Shown here: positions 1 through 5,915 of the stretch, in pieces | Numbering within the stretch: position 1 is the stretch's first letter | How the letters are laid out: each line of letters starts with the position of its first letter | DNA from: Rhodospirillales bacterium | GTDB lineage: Bacteria > Pseudomonadota > Alphaproteobacteria > Rhodospirillales > JAPHTL01 | Direction of reading: 5' to 3' | Length of the DNA stretch: 20,405 bases | Assembly: GCA_026193355.1 (NCBI GenBank) | Contig: JAPHTL010000024.1 | Span: 1-20,405, forward strand | The notes under the pieces: generated by a model | The model's input: only the letters and a program-made list of their open reading frames with translations | Told to the model about the DNA's origin: nothing | Database searches by the model: none | Made by a program: the position numbers and the translations under genes

Positions 1-430
1 GGATGATCTGCTCTTTCGATGCTACAAACGCTCTCTGGTTCTGGCTGAGGAGTTTCTGGCGCAGGCGCACGAAAGGGGAGGGTCCGGGTGGGAGCGCATA
101 GCGTCCTCAATCGATCTGGCCATCCAGACGCACTGCGGTCCCAAAGGGCCGCTCGCGATCTTTATCGGCATTCGTGACCTTTCGCCCCTTCGTCAGGAAG
201 CCATCGCCAGGCGCGCCGTTCAGGTCCATCAGCAAACACGCGCCTTCCTGCAAGAGGGGATGGCGGACGGCAGCATTCGAACCTTCAATATCGATCAGGC
301 GCATGCCGCCATTGTCGGCGCTACGATCTGGTTGCCGAAGTGGTATCACGCATCCGGTTCGTGGTCAGCGCATGACATTGCCAACCATTTCGTCAAGTTG
401 CTTGGAAAAGGCCTGCGCAAGCGAGGGTGA
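1..430 (+). CDS. TetR/AcrR family transcriptional regulator, C-terminal part (5' end outside window)
   Basis: The reading frame is open from base 2 to a TGA at 428-430 and gives about 142 residues with no in-window start, so the gene begins upstream. The N-terminal helix-turn-helix is not in the window. What is visible is an all-helical ligand-binding domain typical of TetR regulators: it opens with DDLLFRCYKRSL, the stretch that normally follows the DNA-binding domain, and ends with the WLPKWY segment and an IANHFVKLLGKGLRKRG tail, a pattern I associate with TetR proteins next to fatty-acid or CoA-ester catabolic genes. It lies upstream of, and in the same direction as, the transporter and beta-oxidation unit. 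It is therefore a plausible local regulator whose inducer could be an acyl-CoA; ligand and target are inference. The family call is fairly secure, the specific role is not. Confidence 0.8.
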   Translation, partial: DDLLFRCYKRSLVLAEEFLAQAHERGGSGWERIASSIDLAIQTHCGPKGPLAIFIGIRDLSPLRQEAIARRAVQVHQQTRAFLQEGMADGSIRTFNIDQAHAAIVGATIWLPKWYHASGSWSAHDIANHFVKLLGKGLRKRG

Positions 431-506
431 GCGGATTGCGCCTGATGGAGGAGGATAGTCGCAGCGTTTTGGTTCGCCGCGGCATTTTACCTTTAAGAAT
501 GTTTTT

Positions 507-520
507 TTATCTTATGATAA
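507..520. promoter_or_regulatory. Inverted repeat TTATC-TTAT-GATAA, possible operator
   Basis: Two perfect 5-base arms flank a 4-base centre. It lies a few bases upstream of the TTGACT hexamer, where an activator or repressor could contact RNA polymerase. The upstream TetR-type gene is an obvious candidate to bind it, but nothing in the sequence proves this, and short AT-rich palindromes also arise by chance. Confidence 0.3.
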
Positions 521-524
521 TGTA

Positions 525-553
525 TTGACTCTCTTTTTGCCCCCCATCATGCT
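525..553 (+). promoter_or_regulatory. Possible sigma70-type promoter for the importer operon
   Basis: TTGACT at 525-530 matches five of six bases of a -35 box. Seventeen bases later lies only a weak -10 candidate, CATGCT at 548-553, with three of six matches. An alternative -10, TATGAT at 513-518, has no good -35 at proper spacing. The island is the most promoter-like stretch in the leader, but the call is weak. Confidence 0.25.
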
Positions 554-600
554 TTTCGCAACAAGCGGAAACGCGGGCTGAAACCGGGGTCTAGAAAACC

Positions 601-648
601 GGGAAGCCGAAAATGGGAAGCACATACTGGGAAGCTCACAGGGGGAAG
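601..648 (+). repeat. Four GGGAAG copies at exact 14-base period
   Basis: GGGAAG occurs at 601-606, 615-620, 629-634 and 643-648, each exactly 14 bases after the last. The first three are followed by C, and the 8-base spacers differ from one another. A related element, AAACCGGG, occurs at 581-588 and 596-603, so the series may begin one unit earlier. The conserved hexamers with unconserved spacers suggest repeated protein-binding sites on DNA or RNA rather than a decayed tandem duplication. No matching binding protein can be named. Confidence 0.55.
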
Positions 649-784
649 GCGTTGAATTCCCCTGATTCTGAATAAGGATGTACTGGCCTGTTGTGGCCGG
701 CGCAGACTTTGTTTGCCGGTTATTCCCAAGGAAACCGCGTGTACGCCAATGAACCCCGGTGCAGCCATTCGGCGGCAACGGAGA

Positions 785-799
785 ACGTGAGTGTCACGT
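785..799. promoter_or_regulatory. Perfect palindrome ACGTGA-GTG-TCACGT, candidate operator or leader hairpin
   Basis: Two perfect 6-base arms surround a 3-base centre, ending 20 bases before the start codon of the binding-protein gene and 10 bases before its ribosome-binding site. The size suits a dimeric repressor such as a TetR or GntR protein. In RNA it would form a short hairpin just ahead of the ribosome-binding site. The two readings cannot be separated from sequence alone. Confidence 0.4.
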
Positions 800-819
800 C
801 TGTTTTATAGGGAGGCAGT

Positions 820-2067
820 ATGTTTAAAAAACGCATCATAGCGGGTATTTTCGGCCTTGCAGCCATGAGCGCGGGCGCTTCGGACGCTAGCGCAGAAACC
901 ATCAAGCTTGCGCTGATCGAGGGCCTGTCCGGTCCGTTCGCGGCGAACGGGCAGGCGGCCCTGCGCGAATATGAATTCGCGGCCGATTATTTCATCAATT
1001 CCAAAGGCGGCGTCAACGGCGGCACCAAGGTTGAATTCCTTGGTCTCGACAACAAGACCAGCCCCAAGGAAAGCCTGATCCAGTTGAAGAACGCCATTGG
1101 TCAAGGCGCGCGCTTCGTGTTCCAGGGCAACAGTTCCGGTGTTGCCCACGCTATCGTCGATGGCGTCAACAAGCATAACGAACGCAATCCCGACGAAAAG
1201 GTCCTCTACATCAACTACGCGGCCGTTGATCCGGCGTTAACCAACGATAGCTGCAGCTTCTGGCACTTCCGTTTCGACCCGAATGCAGACCAGAAAATGT
1301 TTGCGATTACCGAGGTGATCGCGAAGCGTGCCGACATCAAGAAGATCTACCTGATCGGTCAGGACTATTCGTTCGGCAAGGCGGTCGCCGCTGCGGCCAG
1401 ACTGTACCTTTCGCAGAAGCGTCCCGACATCGAGATTGTTGGCGATGAGCTTCACCCGATCGGAAAGGTCAAGGACTTCACGCCCTACGTCACCAAGATC
1501 AAGGCCTCCGGCGCAGACGCCGTGATTACCGGGAACTGGGGTTCCGACATGGTCAACCTGGCCCGGGCATCCGTTGATGTCGGTGTTACCGCTGACTTCT
1601 TCACCTATTACGCAGCGGGAACCGGTATCACCGCCGCCATCGGCGAAGCCGGCAAGAACCGTATTCGCGTTGTCAGCGAAGATCATCGCAACCCGCCTGG
1701 AAGCAGCGCATGGATCGACTACATGAAGGCGTTCAAGGCGAAGTATCCGGAAAACGATCTGGTCTATCCGCGTGTCGCCACGGCAATCGCAATGCTTGCC
1801 AACGCCATGAATGCGGCAAAGTCGACGGATCCCCAGAAGGTCGCCATGGCTCTTGAGGGGATGGAATACACCCGTCTGGACGGAACCAAGGTGAAAATGC
1901 GCGCCAGCGATCATCAGATCCAGATGCCGCTGAACATCTCGGTCCATACGAACGAAGACATTACATGGGATTACGACAACTCGGGCTACGGCACGCACGT
2001 CGAATCAACAATCCCCGCGGATAAGGTCGAGTTGCCGACTTCCTGCAAGATGGAACGCCCGTCATAA
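820..2067 (+). CDS. Liv-type ABC transporter periplasmic substrate-binding protein
   Basis: This 415-residue protein is the receptor of the importer encoded by the next four genes. Residues 1-25 form a signal peptide: a KKR basic start, a hydrophobic core, then ASA at 23-25 before ETIKLALIEGLSGPFA, so mature protein should begin near E26 and act in the periplasm. The rest fits the two-lobed receptor-ligand fold of the branched-chain amino acid class (Peripla_BP_6). Its NDSCSFWHFRFD segment and roughly 410-residue length match a proteobacterial subgroup often found beside catabolic genes, whose ligands need not be amino acids. GGGAGG at 810-815 lies four bases before ATG. Because CoA-ester catabolism genes follow in the same unit, the likely ligand is a carboxylic acid; that is inference. 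A strong inverted repeat follows the stop codon. Confidence 0.9.
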   Translation: MFKKRIIAGIFGLAAMSAGASDASAETIKLALIEGLSGPFAANGQAALREYEFAADYFINSKGGVNGGTKVEFLGLDNKTSPKESLIQLKNAIGQGARFVFQGNSSGVAHAIVDGVNKHNERNPDEKVLYINYAAVDPALTNDSCSFWHFRFDPNADQKMFAITEVIAKRADIKKIYLIGQDYSFGKAVAAAARLYLSQKRPDIEIVGDELHPIGKVKDFTPYVTKIKASGADAVITGNWGSDMVNLARASVDVGVTADFFTYYAAGTGITAAIGEAGKNRIRVVSEDHRNPPGSSAWIDYMKAFKAKYPENDLVYPRVATAIAMLANAMNAAKSTDPQKVAMALEGMEYTRLDGTKVKMRASDHQIQMPLNISVHTNEDITWDYDNSGYGTHVESTIPADKVELPTSCKMERPS

Positions 2068-2077
2068 GGCATCCAAA

Positions 2078-2131
2078 ACCGGTGGAGCCGGTGGTCACGG
2101 AATAATCCCGGACCGCCGGCTCCTGTCCGGG
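2078..2131 (+). promoter_or_regulatory. Intercistronic set of competing stem-loops
   Basis: Between the binding-protein and first permease genes are three perfect inverted repeats that share arms. ACCGG 2078-2082 pairs with CCGGT 2088-2092. GGAGCCGG 2084-2091 pairs with CCGGCTCC 2116-2123, with GGTC/GACC and CGG/CCG extending it inward. CCCGGAC 2107-2113 pairs with GTCCGGG 2125-2131. The middle hairpin excludes the two outer ones. No T-run directly follows; TTTTTT at 2161-2166 is 30 bases further on. The position suits either 3' protection of the abundant binding-protein message or an attenuator-like switch. Confidence 0.6.
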
Positions 2132-2168
2132 TGCCAGGCTGGACCACAACAGGGGCGCGGTTTTTTCC

Positions 2169-3119
2169 ATGCTTGAAATCACTATTTTTTCTCTCCTGAA
2201 CGGGACGGTTTACGGACTGCTTCTTTTCATGCTGTCCAGTGGGCTTACGCTGATCTTCAGCATGATGGGCATCCTCAATTTCGCCCACGCCAGTTTCTAT
2301 ATGCTGGGGGCTTATTTCGGTTACACCATTTCTTCGCACATTGGTTTTTGGCCGGGGCTGATTTTCGCGCCATTGATTGTTGGCGTGATGGGGGCGTTGC
2401 TGGAGCGCTACGCGCTCCGCCACGTCCACAAGCACGGTCATGTTGCGGAACTGATTTTCACCTTTGGTCTGGCCTTCCTGCTTGAGGAACTGACCCAATT
2501 CTTCTGGGGTACCGACCAGCAGGCCTACAAGGGGCCGTCACTCCTTGACTTCCCCCTGTTTACCCTGTTTGACGCAAATTTTCCCGCCTACAAGGCGTTC
2601 ATGTTGCTGATTTCGATCGGCATTTTTCTGGGGCTGTTGCTTGTTCTGACGCGCACCCGCGTCGGCCTGATCATCCAGGCGGCGATTACGCACCCGAACA
2701 TGGTCAATATGCTGGGCCACAACGTGCCTTTTGTCTTCATGGCGACATTCGGGGTCGGTACGGCGCTGGCGGGCCTGGCGGGGACAATCGCAGGTCCTGT
2801 CATGGGGACCTATCCGGGCATGGCCCACGACCTTGGAAGCATCGTTTTCGTGGTGGTCGTGTTTGGTGGTCTTGGATCGCTGGCTGGCGCCCTGGTGGCT
2901 TCACTGATGATTGGCATCATCCAGACTTTCGCGGTCGGCCTCAATTATTCCGTCAGCGATTTTCTGGTGACGATCGGCGTCAGTTTCCCTGCCGATCATT
3001 TCCTGCACGATATCTGGACCATGACGTTGCCGCAGGTTGCGCCGTTGATCCCGTATCTGATGCTGATCCTGATCCTGATTTTCCGCCCGATGGGCCTGTT
3101 TGGAACCCGTGAAACATGA
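2169..3119 (+). CDS. Branched-chain amino acid-type ABC transporter permease, LivH family
   Basis: This 316-residue, strongly hydrophobic inner-membrane protein is one half of the translocation channel. Its N-terminus, with LLNGTVYGLLLFMLSSGLTL followed by MGILNFAHASFYMLGAY, is the hallmark opening of LivH proteins, and the later GGLGSLAGALVASLMIG stretch matches the conserved region that contacts the ATPases. I estimate about eight membrane segments. The N-terminal match fixes the start at 2169, although the Shine-Dalgarno site is poor: AGGGG lies 13 bases upstream, with a T-run in between. Translation may therefore depend on leader structure. The TGA overlaps the ATG of the next permease by four bases (ATGA), which suggests translational coupling. 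Substrate is not deducible. Confidence 0.92.
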   Translation: MLEITIFSLLNGTVYGLLLFMLSSGLTLIFSMMGILNFAHASFYMLGAYFGYTISSHIGFWPGLIFAPLIVGVMGALLERYALRHVHKHGHVAELIFTFGLAFLLEELTQFFWGTDQQAYKGPSLLDFPLFTLFDANFPAYKAFMLLISIGIFLGLLLVLTRTRVGLIIQAAITHPNMVNMLGHNVPFVFMATFGVGTALAGLAGTIAGPVMGTYPGMAHDLGSIVFVVVVFGGLGSLAGALVASLMIGIIQTFAVGLNYSVSDFLVTIGVSFPADHFLHDIWTMTLPQVAPLIPYLMLILILIFRPMGLFGTRET

Positions 3120-4399
3120 GTACGCTGACAGACCTTCGCCGTTCCATGGTCGCGGAAGCACGACGTCGCCAACGATTGACATGGTTGATATCCGCCGTTG
3201 TGCTTGTAGCGCTCCCCTGGATTTTCTCGTCGTCATTTTCGATTTCGATCATGACCCAGATCGGTATCGCGATCATCTTCGCCCTTTCCTACAACATGCT
3301 GTTGGGCCAAGGCGGCATGTTGTCGTTTGGCCATGCCGCGTACTTTGGCCTCGGTGGTTTCCTTGCCATGCATGCGATGAATTACATTGCGGATGGCGCG
3401 ATCCCGTTACCGGTTCCCCTGTTGCCGTTGATCGGCGGCGTCATCGGCTTGTTCTTCGGATTCATCATCGGGACGTTCTCGACAAGGCGGGCGGGAACCG
3501 TTTTTGCGATGATCTCGTTGGGGGTAGCGGAATTGATTGCCGCCCTGAGTCTTATTTTCGTCGGCTTCTTCGGCGGCGAGGAAGGCGTAAGCAGCAATCG
3601 AACCAAGGGGCCGGATTTCTTCGGTTTCAACTTTGGGCCCGATATCCAGGTCTATTATGTCGCCGCCTTCTGGGCGCTGATAGCAGCGATTGCCATGTTC
3701 CTGTTTTCGCGGACACCGGCGGGACGCATGGCCAATGCGGTACGCGACAATGCCGAGCGGGCCGAGTTCATCGGCTACAGCCAGCGCAACGTTCGCATGA
3801 TCAGTTTCTGCCTGTCGGGGTTCTTCGCCGGTCTGGCCGGTGGCATGTTCGCCATCGCCTACGAAATCGTGACCGAGGAAACGCTGAACATGAACCAGTC
3901 CGGCGCCGTCCTTCTGATGGCCTACATCGGCGGGGTCGGCTATTTCATCGGCCCCATCATCGGCGCCATCATCATGACCCTGCTGCGGACTGTTCTGAGC
4001 AACTTCACCGAACTCTGGATGCTCTATGTCGGCCTGTTGTTCATCGCCACCGTGATGTTTGTGCCGAGCGGCCTGACCGGCCTTCTCATGATGCATGGAC
4101 CTGCATGGAAAAGACGAAGCCTGAAGCGGCTTCTGGCGCCCTACGCCGCGATTTCCATTCCAAGCCTCGCTGTGATCATGGGGGTTGGCGGGTTGCTTGA
4201 GCTAACCCATTTCGCCCATACCACGTCGATGGATGACAGGGTCATGACCTTGTTCTCCATCCCGATGAATATCGATTCGCTCTTGCCGTGGGCAGGTTTG
4301 ATCGCCCTGTTTATTGGCGGCGTTCTCGGTGTTCGCCGTTTGCGCCCGATGTTGCTGGATGCATGGGCCGACGCTAATGGTGCCGGTGGGGGGGACTGA
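3116..4399 (+). CDS. Branched-chain amino acid-type ABC transporter permease, LivM family, with C-terminal extension
   Basis: This 427-residue protein is the second channel subunit. It carries the LivM pattern ALSYNMLLGQGGMLSFGHAA near residues 55-75, then GTVFAMISLGVAEL and the C-terminal NMNQSGAVLLMAYIGGVGYF and IGPIIGAIIM stretches. The usual LivM fold ends near FVPSGLTGLL (about residue 325). Beyond that lie roughly 100 extra residues with a basic linker (WKRRSLKRLL) and two predicted membrane segments, separated by a loop containing HTTSMDDRV. Some LivM proteins of catabolic clusters are long in this way, but the role of the extension is unknown. The start overlaps the LivH stop, and the ATPase gene begins two bases after the stop. 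Confidence 0.92.
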   Translation: MSTLTDLRRSMVAEARRRQRLTWLISAVVLVALPWIFSSSFSISIMTQIGIAIIFALSYNMLLGQGGMLSFGHAAYFGLGGFLAMHAMNYIADGAIPLPVPLLPLIGGVIGLFFGFIIGTFSTRRAGTVFAMISLGVAELIAALSLIFVGFFGGEEGVSSNRTKGPDFFGFNFGPDIQVYYVAAFWALIAAIAMFLFSRTPAGRMANAVRDNAERAEFIGYSQRNVRMISFCLSGFFAGLAGGMFAIAYEIVTEETLNMNQSGAVLLMAYIGGVGYFIGPIIGAIIMTLLRTVLSNFTELWMLYVGLLFIATVMFVPSGLTGLLMMHGPAWKRRSLKRLLAPYAAISIPSLAVIMGVGGLLELTHFAHTTSMDDRVMTLFSIPMNIDSLLPWAGLIALFIGGVLGVRRLRPMLLDAWADANGAGGGD

Positions 4400-4401
4400 T
4401 C

Positions 4402-5157
4402 ATGGAAACGGCAATCCGCCTGAACAGGCTCCACAAGAGTTTTGGCCCGACGCCGATCATCACCGATGTCAATCTGGATATCGTGAAGGGAGAACGTCAC
4501 GCCATCATCGGCCCCAACGGCGCGGGAAAATCGACACTGTTCCACCTGATCAGCGGCCGTTACGAGCCGACTTCGGGCGATATCGAGTTGAACGGCGAAT
4601 CCATCGGCGGGCTGCCTCCGTATGAGATTTACCGAAAGGGGCTGAGCCGCAGTTTCCAGGTGACCAATATCTTCGCGCGCATGTCGGTATACGAAAACAT
4701 CCGATGCGCCGTGTTGTGGGTGAAGGGATACAAGTATTCCTTCTGGAATCGGGTCGACAATATGGAGGATGTCAACGAGCGGACGGAAGAAATTCTCGAA
4801 CGCATCAACCTTGCCGATCGCGCCTTCGTGCCTGCTGGCCTGCTTGCCTATGCCGAACAGCGCGCCCTGGAAATCGGCATCGCGATCGCCGGTGGCAATC
4901 AGGTCATCATACTTGATGAACCGACCGCGGGGATGAGCCATAGCGAAACCGAACAGGTCGTGGAACTGATCCGCAGCGTTTCAGAAGGAAAAACACTGGT
5001 CATGGTCGAGCACGATATGGGCGTGGTGTTCAATCTGGCTGATCGCATCTCCGTGTTGGTCTACGGCCGGATCATTGCGACGGACACGCCGGAAAATATC
5101 CGTGCCAATCCAGCGGTTCAGGAAGCCTACCTTGGCGTGGAGGCCGATCATGAGTGA
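4402..5157 (+). CDS. ABC transporter ATP-binding protein, LivG family, with altered signature motif
   Basis: This 251-residue cytoplasmic ATPase drives the importer together with the next gene product. Visible motifs are Walker A GPNGAGKST at 37-45, Q-loop Q86, Walker B VIILDEP with D172 and E173, and H-loop H204 in VEHDM. The signature motif, usually LSYGEQ or LAYGQQ in this family, reads LAYAEQ at 148-153: alanine (GCC) replaces the glycine that normally faces the ATP phosphates of the partner subunit. The C-terminal NPAVQEAYLG is typical of LivG. In the heterodimer this signature faces the Walker A of the LivF-type subunit, which is itself altered, so the two deviations share one ATP site. 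The stop overlaps the next start by eight bases. Confidence 0.92.
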   Translation: METAIRLNRLHKSFGPTPIITDVNLDIVKGERHAIIGPNGAGKSTLFHLISGRYEPTSGDIELNGESIGGLPPYEIYRKGLSRSFQVTNIFARMSVYENIRCAVLWVKGYKYSFWNRVDNMEDVNERTEEILERINLADRAFVPAGLLAYAEQRALEIGIAIAGGNQVIILDEPTAGMSHSETEQVVELIRSVSEGKTLVMVEHDMGVVFNLADRISVLVYGRIIATDTPENIRANPAVQEAYLGVEADHE

Positions 5158-5866
5158 TGTAAAAACACCCATGCTCGACGTCAGGGACCTTCATGCGTTC
5201 TATGGCAAGAGCCATATTTTGCAGGGCGTTACGTTCACCGTCGGCGAAGGCGAAATCGTCAGTCTCCTCGGTCGCAACGGTGTGGGTCGGTCAACCACGG
5301 CGCATGCCATCATGGGGACGGTCGATCGCCATGGCTCCGTCCTGTTCCGTGGAGAGGAGCTGATCAATCTTGTGCCCCACGATATTGCGCGCAAGGGGCT
5401 GGGTATCGTTGTCGAGAACCGTGATATTTTCCCCACCCTGACGGTGCGGCAGAACTTGCTGCTTGGCGTCAAGAACATCCGAAAGGCCGGACGGTGGAGC
5501 ATGGAAGACATGTTCGAACTGTTCCCCAACCTGCGTGAGCGCGCAGACGTTATGGCCGGGGTGTTGAGCGGTGGTGAGCAGCAGATGCTGACCATGTGCA
5601 GGACGTTAATGGGGGATCCCGATCTCATCATCATCGACGAGCCGACGGAAGGCCTGGCGCCGAAAATCGTTGCCCAGGTGGCGTCGCTGCTTGAAGAAAT
5701 CGCGCGCCGCGGGGTTTCCATCCTGTTGATCGAACAAAAGCTGACGATCGCCCTGAAGATTTCCCATCGCATCTACGTCATGGGCCACGGACATATCGTT
5801 TTCGAAGGCGTTCCAGATGATCTGATCCACGATGAATCCATTCGTCGGGAATGGCTGGAAGTCTGA
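5150..5866 (+). CDS. ABC transporter ATP-binding protein, LivF family, with Walker A Lys-to-Arg change
   Basis: This 238-residue ATPase is the partner of the LivG-type subunit. I start it at ATG 5150 because GGAGG at 5139-5143 lies six bases upstream and the protein then begins MSDVKTPMLDVRDLHAFYG as in the family; an in-frame ATG at 5075 would add 25 residues inside the previous gene. Walker A reads GRNGVGRST at 41-49: the usual lysine is arginine (CGG, 5288-5290). The signature LSGGEQ at 139-144 and Walker B LIIIDEP with E164 are intact, and the H-loop position is Q196 (LIEQK), as is usual in LivF. I recall some LivF-like proteins with arginine here, so it may be a subfamily trait rather than a defect. 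Confidence 0.92.
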   Translation: MSDVKTPMLDVRDLHAFYGKSHILQGVTFTVGEGEIVSLLGRNGVGRSTTAHAIMGTVDRHGSVLFRGEELINLVPHDIARKGLGIVVENRDIFPTLTVRQNLLLGVKNIRKAGRWSMEDMFELFPNLRERADVMAGVLSGGEQQMLTMCRTLMGDPDLIIIDEPTEGLAPKIVAQVASLLEEIARRGVSILLIEQKLTIALKISHRIYVMGHGHIVFEGVPDDLIHDESIRREWLEV

Positions 5867-5915
5867 CGCACCCGTTTTTTCTATGATTTGAATCCATTTA
5901 ACGCGAGAGGCCATC

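Larger units (their letters stand above)
431..819 (+). other. Non-coding leader / regulatory region upstream of the importer operon
   Basis: This 389-base stretch has no convincing gene on either strand; its short open frames lack recognisable protein features. It is AT-rich around 484-556, unlike the GC-rich genes on each side. In order it contains an inverted repeat at 507-520, a TTGACT hexamer at 525-530, a four-copy GGGAAG repeat at 601-648, a hairpin from CAGGGGGAA to TTCCCCTG at 639-664, two competing hairpins at 683-719, a perfect palindrome at 785-799 and the ribosome-binding site GGGAGG at 810-815. If transcription starts near 560, the mRNA would have a long, structured leader of about 260 bases. 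Confidence 0.6.

Noticed and set aside
415..441. GCGCAA / TTGCGC inverted repeat spanning the regulator stop codon, as a terminator
   Set aside because: The stem is only six bases with a 15-base loop and no T-run follows, so it does not look like an intrinsic terminator.
174..458. A 94-codon plus-strand frame with an ATG near the left edge
   Set aside because: It is out of frame with the TetR-type C-terminus, which is open from base 2 and gives family-like sequence.
2161..2166. T6 run before the LivH start as part of an intrinsic terminator
   Set aside because: No stable stem immediately precedes it; the strong hairpins end 30 bases earlier.
3100..4200. A 366-codon frame overlapping the LivM gene on the same strand
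   Set aside because: Its translation is dense in Arg, His and Cys with no hydrophobic segments, while the overlapping frame gives a clear LivM permease.
5882..5887. TATGAT as an internal promoter -10 box before the bifunctional enzyme gene
   Set aside because: No acceptable -35 hexamer lies 16-18 bases upstream; the nearest, CTGACG, is only 13 bases away.
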